NCBI GenBank assembly: GCA_900547315.1
Contig: URGI01000022.1
Coordinates: forward strand, 1 to 26,604
Direction of reading: 5' to 3'
Source of the DNA: an uncultured Eubacteriales bacterium
GTDB taxonomy: Bacteria; Bacillota; Clostridia; Oscillospirales; Oscillospiraceae
Length of the DNA stretch: 26,604 nucleotides
In this document: positions 6,913-14,602 of the stretch, piece by piece
How positions within the stretch are numbered: position 1 is the stretch's first letter
How the letters are laid out: every line of letters starts with the position of its first letter
The notes under the pieces: model-generated
What the model was told of the DNA's origin: nothing
Database searches by the model: none
What the model saw: only the letters and a program-made list of their open reading frames with translations
Program-made: the position numbers and the translations under genes

Positions 6913-7070
6913 TAATGCTGCATTTGGGGCAGGGGAGATTTTTTGCCGAGAATTTAGGCAGATGGGCGAATTTGCCGATTTAATAATCAATTCTCCGGTA
7001 GTAAACTCTCTTGTACGCAGGGATACTGCGGACAAATGCAAAGATTTTTAGCAAAAACGAGGTGATAATT

Positions 7071-7745
7071 TTGGAGCATACAACAGGCGCCTTGTTCAGT
7101 ATAGGGCCGCTTGAGGTCACGGGTACCGTCACGACGACGTGGGCGATAATCCTTGTGCTCACAGTGCTCTCCATACTTGCAACAAGAAATTTGAAGGATG
7201 TTCCGGGACCGCTGCAGAACGCGGCGGAAATGGCCTTGGACAGCCTGCAGAATTACTTTGCCGGCAACCTCGGCTGGGAGAAGATGAGAAGGTATTTCCC
7301 GATGTTCGCGACCTTCTTCATTTTCATCATCGTCAGCAACTACTCCGGGCTGCTGCCCGGCGCGGGTCATCTGACCGGTTTCTCGGTGCCTACCGCGTGC
7401 CTTTCGGTCACGGCGGCGCTGGCGATAATCGGCTTCTTCACGACCCACACCATCGGCATCCGCGAGCAGGGGCTTGGCCGCTATCTCAAGAGCTTCCTCA
7501 AGCCGGTCGCAGTCATGCTGCCGCTGACCATCCTTGAGCAGTTCGTGCGTCCCTTCTCTCTGGCTCTTCGTCTTTACGGCAACCTCTACGGTGAGGAAAT
7601 GGTCACTGAGAACCTGTACAACATCTTCCCGATAATCGTCCCGCTGGTCATGCAGGTGCTGAGCCTTCTGTTCTGTATGATACAGGCACTGGTGTTTACG
7701 ATGCTGCTGTCCATCTATGTGGCGGAAGCAACGGAAAGCGACTAA
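7071..7745 (+). CDS. atpB: ATP synthase Fo subunit a
   Basis: The membrane stator subunit that forms the ion half-channels against the c-ring. It has 224 residues when started at TTG 7071, chosen because AGGTG lies 6 nt upstream; the frame is open further up to TTG 7011 but without a ribosome site. Several transmembrane helices are evident. The essential arginine is probably Arg167, within P-F-S-L-A-L-R-L-Y-G-N, followed by G-E-E; the C-terminus V-F-T-M-L-L-S-I-Y-V-A-E-A is typical. It is the first gene of the operon, 42 nt before atpE, with no atpI in front. Confidence 0.93.
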   Translation: MEHTTGALFSIGPLEVTGTVTTTWAIILVLTVLSILATRNLKDVPGPLQNAAEMALDSLQNYFAGNLGWEKMRRYFPMFATFFIFIIVSNYSGLLPGAGHLTGFSVPTACLSVTAALAIIGFFTTHTIGIREQGLGRYLKSFLKPVAVMLPLTILEQFVRPFSLALRLYGNLYGEEMVTENLYNIFPIIVPLVMQVLSLLFCMIQALVFTMLLSIYVAEATESD

Positions 7746-7787
7746 TCAAATTATAATAGTAGAAAAAATTTTCAGGAGGAAACAAAA

Positions 7788-8021
7788 ATGGCATCATCTG
7801 GTATTATCGCACTGGCGGCCGCACTGGCCATCGCAATAAGCACTCTCGGCCCCGGCATCGGCCAGGGCATCGCATCCGCGAAGGCAATGGAAGCCATCGC
7901 ACGTCAGCCTGAGGCTGCCGGCACCATCCGCTCCACCCTCATCCTCGCGCTCGGCCTTATGGAAGCTCTGACCATATACGGTCTGCTTATAGCTTTCATG
8001 CTGGTTTCCAAGATCGGCTGA
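7788..8021 (+). CDS. atpE: ATP synthase Fo subunit c
   Basis: The 77-residue rotor-ring hairpin. Helix 1 contains the Gly/Ala-rich G-P-G-I-G-Q-G, the loop is A-R-Q-P, and helix 2 carries the ion-binding Glu59 in L-M-E-A-L-T. Gln26 sits where Na+-binding rings have a glutamine, but the Ser and Thr that follow the glutamate in classic Na+ rings are Ala60 and Leu61 here. This favours protons, or at least not the canonical Na+ site. AGGAGG lies 8 nt before the ATG, a strong site expected for a protein needed in many copies. Confidence 0.95.
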   Translation: MASSGIIALAAALAIAISTLGPGIGQGIASAKAMEAIARQPEAAGTIRSTLILALGLMEALTIYGLLIAFMLVSKIG

Positions 8022-8060
8022 TACAAAAGCCGCACTATTTGAGAAGAGGAGAAAGAAGTC

Positions 8061-8477
8061 GTGTTAAGTATCAACTTTTCAGAGCTTTTCTGGGGAATCT
8101 TCAACTTCTTTCTGCTGTTGTTCCTGCTTAACCGTTTCCTGTACAAGCCCCTCATCAAGTTTATGGACGACCGCAAGGCGCGCATAGACGCGGGACTTGA
8201 CGAGGAGAAAAAGGCGCTCGAAGAGGAGCAGGCCAATAACGACGGCATCGAGGCCGCGCTCGACGAGAAGCGCATCGAGGCCAAGTCGATAATTGAGAAG
8301 GCCGGAGCCGAGAACAAGGCCAGCCATTCTCAGGCCATATCCGAGGCGCGCAGTGACGCGGAGAAGACCGTGCGCAGCGCGCGTGAGAACGCCGCAAAGA
8401 GCGAAAAGCAGGCGGAGGAGCATATCAGGCAGCAAAGTCAGGAGCTTGCCCGGCTTCTGGCGGATAAGCTGCTGTGA
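8061..8477 (+). CDS. atpF: ATP synthase Fo subunit b (short)
   Basis: A peripheral stalk protein: one transmembrane helix (about residues 7-26) and then a continuous Glu/Lys/Ala-rich coiled coil to the end. It starts at GTG 8061 with GAGGAG upstream. At 138 residues it is short compared with the usual ~160-170, and the C-terminal part that normally reaches the delta subunit is reduced. The next gene encodes a second b-like segment, so the stalk is likely a b/b' heterodimer, as in photosynthetic bacteria and (b with b-delta) mycobacteria. Identity as AtpF is secure from the N-terminus and from operon position. Confidence 0.92.
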   Translation: MLSINFSELFWGIFNFFLLLFLLNRFLYKPLIKFMDDRKARIDAGLDEEKKALEEEQANNDGIEAALDEKRIEAKSIIEKAGAENKASHSQAISEARSDAEKTVRSARENAAKSEKQAEEHIRQQSQELARLLADKLL

Positions 8478-8534
8478 TTGCGCGCCGGAGAAATGTGTAT
8501 GAACATAAACAGCGGAAGGGGAGGTGACTCCTGA

Positions 8535-10778
8535 ATGGGCGGTTGGAATATATTCTACGGGCTGCTGAACTTTGCCATACTTGCAGCGGCGCTGTACTTT
8601 ATCGGCTGGAAGCTGGTCGTCAAGATGTTCAAGAGCCGCCGCGACCGTATCGCGGATGAGCTTGAACAGGCAAAGCAGGCCAAGGAAAAGGCCGAGAACA
8701 TAAGAGTGGGGCTTGACAAAGCCCGCGCCGAAGGCGATGCTCAGGGCGAAGCCATCATCGCAAAGGCGAAGGAAACAGCAGAGCGCAGCAGCGAGGAGGC
8801 GCGCCGCGCGGATGAAAAGTCCGCCGCGGACATCGTCGCCGGTGCGCGCAGCGACGCCGAGCAGATAGATTACGAGCTGCGCCGCAAGCTCACGAATGCT
8901 GCGGCGGGCGAGATAACCGAGGCTGCGGCTCAGCTTATGAGCGCTCCCGAATACGGCGAGCGCCGCGCCGCGCTGACCGAGAAGTTTGTCGCGGAACTGA
9001 AGGACGCGATACAGGTCACGCCGGCGGACAAGGTTCGTCTTTACGAGACGGGCGAAGTGAGCGCCGTGCTGTGGTCGGAGAAGCCTCTGGAGCAGACCAC
9101 TGTCGACGAGATACGCGATATCATCGCGCAGGCTTTTGACGACGACGAGGTCAACATCGAGACCGACGTCGACACGAGCCTCATCGGCGGTCTGCGTCTT
9201 CAGGTGGGCGACACCGTTTATGACGGCAGCCTTGCCCACAGACTTAATGTCATCAGAAACAGCATTGTGAGCGAAGCCGTCCCCGAAGGCGATGTCGCCG
9301 AGGCTCTGCGCGGCAGACTCAGCAAAGAGCAGAGCAAGCTTGACGCGTTCCAGGTAGGCACGGTCATCACGCTGTCCGACGGTATATGCCGCGTTTCCGG
9401 CCTGTCGGACGTCATGGCGGGCGAGATGCTGGAGTTCAGCGGCGGCCTGCGCGGCCTTGTCATGGACCTTGAGAAGGACAACGTCGGCGTCGTTATGCTC
9501 GGCAACTACGATAACGTGCAGGAGGGCGACGAGGTTCGCCGTACCGGCAAGATCATCGAAGTTCCCGTGGGCGAGGCGCTCATCGGCCGCGTCGTCGATG
9601 CGCTGGGCCGTCCTGTTGACGGCAAGGGCATCATCCACGCTACCGAGAGCCGCGCTATCGAAAGCCCCGCGCCGAGCGTGCTTATGCGCCGGCCGGTCAG
9701 TGTCCCGATGCAGACCGGTATCAAGGCTATCGACGCGCTCGTTCCTATCGGCCGCGGCCAACGTGAGCTGATCATCGGCGACCGTCAGACCGGTAAAACG
9801 GCTATCGCGCTCGATACCATCATCAACCAGAAGGGCAAGGATCTTATCTGCATTTACGTCGCTATCGGCCAGAAGGAATCCACAGTGGCCAGCTTCGTGA
9901 ATAAGCTGCGCGAGCACGGAGCAATGGACTACACCATCGTTGTTTGCGCGAACGCATCCGAACCCGCGCCCATGCTCTATATCGCGCCGTACTCCGGCGC
10001 CGCGATGGGCGAATACTTCATGTATAACGGCAAGGACGTGCTCATAATCTACGACGATCTGTCCAAGCAGGCCGTCGCCTACCGTGAAATTTCCCTGCTG
10101 CTCCACCGTCCGCCAGGACGCGAAGCGTACCCCGGCGACGTATTCTATCTCCACTCCAGACTTCTGGAGCGCGCCGCGCGCCTCAGCGAAGAGGCCGGCG
10201 GCGGCAGCATGACCGCCCTGCCCATCATTGAGACGCAGGCGGGCGACATCTCGGCATACATCCCGACCAACGTCATCTCTATCACCGATGGCCAGATCTT
10301 CCTTGAGACCGACCTCTTCAACTCCGGCGTGCGCCCCGCTATCAACGTGGGTCTGTCGGTGTCCCGTGTCGGCGGCTCGGCACAACTCGGCGCGATGAAG
10401 CAGGTGGCAGGCCGCCTGAGAATGGATCTCGCGCAGTACAGAGAGCTGGCGGCGTTTTCGCAGTTCGGTTCCGATCTGGACAAGGCGACGAGAGACACGC
10501 TGCACCGCGGCGACAGAATGACAGAGCTTCTGAAGCAGGGTCAGTTCGCGCCGATGGAGGCGGCCGATCAGGTTGTGTCCATATTCGCGGCCAGCGAGGG
10601 CTATGCCGATGACGTTGAGCTTGCGGACATTGCCCGCTTCGAGAGGGAGCTGCTTGACTATGTTCACAGCAGCTATCCGGAGATAAAGGATCAGATAATG
10701 ACCGGCAAGAAGCTCAGCGCGGAGCAGCTTGAGAAGCTGCGCTCCGTCATTACCGAGTTCAAGAAGGACTTCAGATGA
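8535..10778 (+). CDS. atpA: ATP synthase b'-delta-alpha fusion subunit
   Basis: A single 747-residue frame. Residues 6-30 are a transmembrane helix and about 33-135 a charged coiled coil (S-R-R-D-R-I-A-D-E-L), together a b-type stalk arm. Residues about 155-243 match the delta/OSCP C-terminal domain (I-E-T-D-V-D-T-S-L-I-G-G-L, then V-G-D-T-V-Y-D-G-S-L). From about 252 onward it is a complete alpha subunit: beta-barrel start Q-V-G-T-V-I, Walker A G-D-R-Q-T-G-K-T (415-422), the conserved S-V-S-R-V-G with Arg611, and a normal C-terminus. The delta N-terminal domain appears to be missing. ATG 8535 follows GGGGAGGTG. No stop or separate ribosome site is evident at the delta-alpha junction; a GTG at 9267 would give a 503-residue alpha but lacks a Shine-Dalgarno. 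Confidence 0.93.
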   Translation: MGGWNIFYGLLNFAILAAALYFIGWKLVVKMFKSRRDRIADELEQAKQAKEKAENIRVGLDKARAEGDAQGEAIIAKAKETAERSSEEARRADEKSAADIVAGARSDAEQIDYELRRKLTNAAAGEITEAAAQLMSAPEYGERRAALTEKFVAELKDAIQVTPADKVRLYETGEVSAVLWSEKPLEQTTVDEIRDIIAQAFDDDEVNIETDVDTSLIGGLRLQVGDTVYDGSLAHRLNVIRNSIVSEAVPEGDVAEALRGRLSKEQSKLDAFQVGTVITLSDGICRVSGLSDVMAGEMLEFSGGLRGLVMDLEKDNVGVVMLGNYDNVQEGDEVRRTGKIIEVPVGEALIGRVVDALGRPVDGKGIIHATESRAIESPAPSVLMRRPVSVPMQTGIKAIDALVPIGRGQRELIIGDRQTGKTAIALDTIINQKGKDLICIYVAIGQKESTVASFVNKLREHGAMDYTIVVCANASEPAPMLYIAPYSGAAMGEYFMYNGKDVLIIYDDLSKQAVAYREISLLLHRPPGREAYPGDVFYLHSRLLERAARLSEEAGGGSMTALPIIETQAGDISAYIPTNVISITDGQIFLETDLFNSGVRPAINVGLSVSRVGGSAQLGAMKQVAGRLRMDLAQYRELAAFSQFGSDLDKATRDTLHRGDRMTELLKQGQFAPMEAADQVVSIFAASEGYADDVELADIARFERELLDYVHSSYPEIKDQIMTGKKLSAEQLEKLRSVITEFKKDFR

Positions 10779-10804
10779 AAATTTGCGGAAGGGAGGCATA
10801 GCGT

Positions 10805-11656
10805 ATGGCAAATATGCGCGCCATCAGAACACGCATAAAGAGCGTTGAGAGCACAAGGCAGATAACCAAATCCATGAAAATGGTGGCGGCCTCCAAGCTG
10901 AGAAGGACTCAGGATTCCATGGCGGCGCTCCGCCCCTTTGCGGAGACGAGCTGCAGGATGCTCGCGCATGTCGCGGCAACCGCCTCCGGAGCGGAATGCC
11001 CGCTGCTTGTGCCCCACGAGGGCGAGAGAATATGCTATGTCCTGTTCGTCGGAAACCGCGGACTCTGCGGCATGTACAACAGCGCCCTCGTCAAGTATCT
11101 TGAGGAGCTGGCGAAGGGTAAGGACTGCTTCCTCGTCGTCAGCGGCCGCTGGGGCAGGGAGGTCATTGCGGCCTCCGGCATCCCCGTGAAAAAGACCTTC
11201 GACGCCGCGAGCGATACCCCCGACTCCGCCGAGGCGCGCGAGCTTGCGGGATATCTGCGCGAGCTGTATCTCGGCGGCGAGGCGGACAAGGTCGTGCTGG
11301 TGTACGAGCATTATAAATCTGCGCTCGCTCAGGTGCCGGTGAATCTGCAACTGCTGCCCGTGGTCGCGGGCGAGGCGGACGAGACCGCCGGAGATTACAT
11401 CTTTGAGCCGGACGCCGAGGAGCTGCTTGACAGGCTTGCGCAGCTTTATCTGGACAGCACGATGCTTTCCGTGCTGCTTGAGGCCAAGACCGGCGAGCAC
11501 ACAGCCCGCATGACCGCCATGACCTCCGCCACCGACAATACCGACGAGCTGCTCGACGAGCTGCGCCTGCGGCTCAACCACGCGCGCCAGTCGGCGATCA
11601 CGACGGAGATATCCGAGATAGCGGGCGGCGCTGCGGCGCTGAATAACAACAACTAG
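10805..11656 (+). CDS. atpG: ATP synthase F1 subunit gamma
   Basis: The 283-residue central rotor shaft. The N-terminal helix (R-T-R-I-K-S-V-E-S-T-R-Q-I-T-K-S-M-K-M-V) and the C-terminal helix with M-T-A-M-T-S-A-T-D-N both match the family; these two helices form the coiled coil inside the alpha/beta hexamer. The middle holds the Rossmann-like domain with G-N-R-G-L-C-G. ATG 10805 follows GGGAGG. It lies 26 nt after the fusion gene and 14 nt before atpD. Length is normal, with a run of four Asn at the C-terminus. Confidence 0.96.
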   Translation: MANMRAIRTRIKSVESTRQITKSMKMVAASKLRRTQDSMAALRPFAETSCRMLAHVAATASGAECPLLVPHEGERICYVLFVGNRGLCGMYNSALVKYLEELAKGKDCFLVVSGRWGREVIAASGIPVKKTFDAASDTPDSAEARELAGYLRELYLGGEADKVVLVYEHYKSALAQVPVNLQLLPVVAGEADETAGDYIFEPDAEELLDRLAQLYLDSTMLSVLLEAKTGEHTARMTAMTSATDNTDELLDELRLRLNHARQSAITTEISEIAGGAAALNNNN

Positions 11657-11670
11657 TAAGGAGCTCAGCT

Positions 11671-13056
11671 ATGGAAAGAGGCATAGTAAAAAAAGTAATA
11701 GGCCCGGTAGTTGACGTTCATTTTCCCTCCGGCAAGCTGCCGGATCTGTATAACGCGGTCGAGATAAAGCTGCCGGATCGCAAGGTCACTCTTGAGGTCG
11801 TGCAGGAGATAGGCAATGGCACGGTTCGCTGCATAGCCCTCGCCTCCACGGACGGTATTTCCCGCGGACTCGAGGCTGTTGACACCGGCGCGCCGATAAG
11901 CATGCCCGTCGGTGAAGCGACGCTGGGACGTATGTTCAACGTCGTCGGCGAGCCGATCGACGGCAAAGGCCCCGTCAACGCGGATCACCATCTGCCCATC
12001 CACCGCGATCCGCCCCCGTTTACCGACATTCTGCCCTCCACCGAGGTGCTGGAGACCGGCATCAAGGTCGTTGACCTGCTCGCCCCGTATTCCCGCGGCG
12101 GTAAGATAGGTCTGTTCGGCGGAGCCGGCGTCGGCAAGACGGTGCTCATCATGGAGCTTATCCGCAACATCGCGTATGAGCACGGCGGTTATTCCGTGTT
12201 CGCCGGTGTCGGCGAGCGCAGCCGTGAGGGCAACGACCTGTGGAACGAAATGAACGAATCCGGCGTCATCAACAAGACCGCACTGGTCTTCGGCCAGATG
12301 AACGAGCCGCCCGGAGCACGTCTCCGTGTGCCGCTCTCCGGCCTGACGATCGCGGAGGACTTCCGTGACCGCAGCGGACAGGACGTCCTGCTGTTCATAG
12401 ACAACATATTCAGATTCACTCAGGCCGGTTCCGAGGTCTCTGCTCTGCTTGGCCGTATGCCTTCGGCAGTCGGCTATCAGCCGACGCTGGCTACCGAGAT
12501 GGGCGCTCTGCAGGAGCGTATCACCTCTACCCGCAACGGCTCCGTCACCTCCGTTCAGGCCATTTATGTTCCTGCTGACGACCTGACCGACCCCGCACCG
12601 GCGACCGCGTTTGCGCATCTGGACGCGACGACCGTTCTGTCCCGTTCAATATCGGAGCTGGGCATCTATCCTGCGGTCGATCCGCTGGACTCCACCTCAC
12701 GTATTCTCGACCCGGCCGTCATAGGCAAGGAGCACTATGAGACCGCCCGTGCAGTCCAGGCCGTGCTTGAAAAGTACAAGCAGCTCCAGGATATAATCGC
12801 CGTCCTCGGTATGGACGAGCTGAGCGCAGAGGACAGAGCGACCGTCGCGAGAGCGAGACGTATACAGCGCTTCATGTCACAGCCGTTCCACGTTGCGGAG
12901 AACTTCACCGGTACGCCCGGCAAGTACGTCAAGCTGGAGGACACCATCCGCAGCTTCCAGGCGATACTCGGCGGCGAGGTGGACGACCTGCCCGAGCAGG
13001 CGTTCATGCTCTGCGGCAGCATAGACGACGTTATTGCAAAGCGCGGCGCGTTCTGA
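11671..13056 (+). CDS. atpD: ATP synthase F1 subunit beta
   Basis: The 461-residue catalytic subunit. Walker A G-G-A-G-V-G-K-T is at 150-157, the catalytic glutamate is probably Glu182 in G-E-R-S-R-E-G, and the L-L-F-I-D-N-I-F-R-F Walker B and the G-M-D-E-L-S-A-E-D lever region that contacts gamma and epsilon are intact. AAGGAG precedes ATG 11671. Length and motifs are entirely typical, so the unusual features of this operon are confined to the stalk, alpha and epsilon subunits. Confidence 0.97.
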   Translation: MERGIVKKVIGPVVDVHFPSGKLPDLYNAVEIKLPDRKVTLEVVQEIGNGTVRCIALASTDGISRGLEAVDTGAPISMPVGEATLGRMFNVVGEPIDGKGPVNADHHLPIHRDPPPFTDILPSTEVLETGIKVVDLLAPYSRGGKIGLFGGAGVGKTVLIMELIRNIAYEHGGYSVFAGVGERSREGNDLWNEMNESGVINKTALVFGQMNEPPGARLRVPLSGLTIAEDFRDRSGQDVLLFIDNIFRFTQAGSEVSALLGRMPSAVGYQPTLATEMGALQERITSTRNGSVTSVQAIYVPADDLTDPAPATAFAHLDATTVLSRSISELGIYPAVDPLDSTSRILDPAVIGKEHYETARAVQAVLEKYKQLQDIIAVLGMDELSAEDRATVARARRIQRFMSQPFHVAENFTGTPGKYVKLEDTIRSFQAILGGEVDDLPEQAFMLCGSIDDVIAKRGAF

Positions 13057-13066
13057 GGTGGAACCT

Positions 13067-13327
13067 ATGGAGAACATGATTCATCTCTCCGTGGTCACGG
13101 CTGACGGCGTCGCGCTGGATACGCAGGTATCCTACGTCAATATCCCGACCGGCTCCGGCTCCGTCGGCGTCCTGCACGGCCATGCGCCGATGCTGTGCGC
13201 GGTGAGCGCTGGCAAGGTCAGATACACCACGGCCGACGGCGGCTCCGGCGAGATCGAGGTCGGCGACGGAGTGGCGAACGCCGGAGGCAGCGAGGTAACG
13301 CTGCTTGTAAGCGAGACAAAAAGTTAA
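13067..13327 (+). CDS. atpC: ATP synthase F1 subunit epsilon, lacking the C-terminal helical domain
   Basis: An 86-residue protein that matches only the N-terminal beta-sandwich of epsilon, including V-L-H-G-H-A-P-M-L (37-45), the conserved contact to gamma and the c-ring. Epsilon is usually ~130-140 residues; the two C-terminal helices that inhibit ATP hydrolysis are absent because of a clean stop followed directly by a terminator. There is no sign of a frameshift: the remaining sequence after the stop is terminator hairpin. GAGGTGG precedes ATG 13067, chosen over an in-frame ATG at 13034 that lies inside atpD. Confidence 0.9.
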   Translation: MENMIHLSVVTADGVALDTQVSYVNIPTGSGSVGVLHGHAPMLCAVSAGKVRYTTADGGSGEIEVGDGVANAGGSEVTLLVSETKS

Positions 13328-13340
13328 CAGTATCGAGCAA

Positions 13341-13387
13341 AACAGATCGTCATCGGTGATTTTTATTCCAGATGGCGATCTGTTTTT
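13341..13387 (+). terminator. intrinsic terminator of the atp operon
   Basis: AACAGATCG-T-CATC (13341-13354) pairs with GATG-G-CGATCTGTT (13371-13384), which runs into five T residues. Confidence 0.88.
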
Positions 13388-13538
13388 GCATCCGAGGATC
13401 AAGTGCGGAAATGGAATTATTTAAAATAAAAGCACAAAAAGGCATAAATTGAGGAATATGCGTGAAAATAAAAACAAATGATTTTGTACTTCGTCATTTT
13501 GCAACTAGCAACAGGGCAAAAATCGTCATTATTATTCA

Positions 13539-13567
13539 TTGACGCATATGTTAGGCAGTGATAAAAT
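13539..13567 (+). promoter_or_regulatory. sigma-A promoter of the P-loop/oxidoreductase cluster
   Basis: TTGACG (13539-13544) and TAAAAT (13562-13567), 17-bp spacer, 35 bp before the ATG at 13602. The 150 bp upstream are AT-rich with no other feature. Confidence 0.75.
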
Positions 13568-13601
13568 GATAGTCGTTAGAGAATTATTAGTGAGGCGCGC
13601 T

Positions 13602-14315
13602 ATGAAAAAGGTCTATGTTCTTATCGGAAATTACGGCAGCGGAAAGACGGAGCTTGCGCTGAATTTCGCCATAAACGCGGCAGCGGAGGGCGGACGCACG
13701 GAGCTGCTGGATCTTGACATGGTGAACACCTATTTCCGCCTGACCGAGCACGGCAAAATGACGGAGATGAAGGAGATACGCCTTGTCTCCCCGAACTATG
13801 CCTGCTCCGGCATCGAGACGCTGTCCCTGCCGGCGGAGGTCGCCTCCGCGTTTGACATGGATTGGGACACGGTCGTGTTCGATGTCGGCGGCGACGCTGT
13901 GGGTTCCACTGCTCTTGGCCGCTATCATCAAGACTTTGTTGACCTCGAGCCAGGCTCGCTTGAAGTGCTGAATGTTGTGAACATCCGCCGCCCGCTGGCC
14001 GGCACGGTTGAGAAAATAATCCATCTTCAGGAGGAGATGCAGATACACTCCCGCCTGAAGATAACCGGCATGATAAACAATACGAACCTTGCCCAGATGA
14101 CGACTCCCGCCGAGCTGCGCGACGGCTACGAGATGATAAAGCAGGTGTCGGAGATAACGGGCGTGCCGGTGCTGTATACGTCCGGACGCAAGGAAATGCT
14201 GGACATTTTCCTCGCCGAGGGGCATGACCCGAAGTATATCGGGACGCCGATGCCCATAGATACATATATGCACCGAGATTGGGACAGCTGGATAAAAGGG
14301 CTGGACGAAAAATAG
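13602..14315 (+). CDS. SIMIBI-type P-loop ATP-binding protein
   Basis: A 237-residue cytoplasmic nucleotide-binding protein. Walker A G-N-Y-G-S-G-K-T is at residues 9-16, a switch-like L-L-D-L-D-M-V-N follows near 35-42, and V-V-F-D-V-G-G-D near 91-98 serves as Walker B. This layout resembles the MinD/ParA/cobyrinate-synthase-like class, but it lacks any partner that would mark it as a partition protein. The start at 13602 follows GTGAGG and is preferred over upstream in-frame starts that overlap the promoter. Only 64 nt separate it from the ferredoxin subunit of the 2-oxoacid oxidoreductase, which suggests a role linked to that enzyme, perhaps maturation or regulation; this is inference. Confidence 0.82.
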   Translation: MKKVYVLIGNYGSGKTELALNFAINAAAEGGRTELLDLDMVNTYFRLTEHGKMTEMKEIRLVSPNYACSGIETLSLPAEVASAFDMDWDTVVFDVGGDAVGSTALGRYHQDFVDLEPGSLEVLNVVNIRRPLAGTVEKIIHLQEEMQIHSRLKITGMINNTNLAQMTTPAELRDGYEMIKQVSEITGVPVLYTSGRKEMLDIFLAEGHDPKYIGTPMPIDTYMHRDWDSWIKGLDEK

Positions 14316-14322
14316 GATGAAT

Positions 14323-14339
14323 CCGCTTCGGCGGTTTGT
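14323..14339 (+). terminator. small UUCG hairpin, possible attenuator
   Basis: CCGC-TTCG-GCGG (14323-14334) followed by TTTGT, between the P-loop gene and the ferredoxin gene. The stem is short, so it may only reduce read-through. Confidence 0.4.
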
Positions 14340-14379
14340 TATAAGCAAGCAAAATTTTTTACAGAAAAGAGGTTATCTC

Positions 14380-14589
14380 ATGGTTAAGGTGACGATCAAC
14401 GAGCTTGTCTGCAAGGGCTGCGGCCTGTGCGCAAGGGCATGTCCCAAGGGCGTACTGGCGCTGTCCAAGACCAAGCTCAACGCGAAAGGCTATCACCCCG
14501 CAGAAGTAGTTAACCCTGAAGCCTGCATAGGCTGCGCATCCTGCGCACGTACTTGTCCGGATATAGCGATCAGGATAGAGAAGGAATAA
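14380..14589 (+). CDS. 2-oxoacid:ferredoxin oxidoreductase, ferredoxin (delta) subunit
   Basis: A 69-residue 2[4Fe-4S] ferredoxin. Cys11, 14, 17 and 21 and Cys49, 52, 55 and 59 form two CxxCxxCxxxC motifs, the last cysteine of each followed by Pro. The start at 14380 has AGAGG upstream and M-V-K-V-T-I-N matches the family; the longer open frame begins in a noncoding leader. It passes electrons from the TPP/FeS core to soluble ferredoxin. It is followed 13 nt later by the alpha subunit, so it belongs to the four-gene enzyme rather than being a free ferredoxin. Confidence 0.9.
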   Translation: MVKVTINELVCKGCGLCARACPKGVLALSKTKLNAKGYHPAEVVNPEACIGCASCARTCPDIAIRIEKE

Positions 14590-14602
14590 GGAGGAAAAGA
14601 AA

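Larger units (their letters stand above)
6700..7070. other. AT-rich intergenic leader of the ATP synthase operon
   Basis: A 371-bp stretch without a convincing gene. It contains the terminator at 6731-6766, a perfect 8-bp hairpin ATAACGCG/CGCGTTAT closed by a GAAA tetraloop (6839-6858), and AT-rich DNA up to atpB. The short open frame from a TTG at 6827 crosses this hairpin, lacks a ribosome site and does not look like AtpI. No atpI is present. Confidence 0.55.

Noticed and set aside
6827..7051. Possible small gene (74 codons) in the place of atpI
   Set aside because: No ribosome site, it crosses the tetraloop hairpin, and it lacks the two-helix-pair pattern of AtpI.
8079..10811. Very long minus-strand open frame (910 codons) opposite the ATP synthase fusion
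   Set aside because: It is the antisense shadow of a highly conserved gene in GC-rich DNA; composition is Arg/His/Val/Asp-rich with no domain, and there is no ribosome site.
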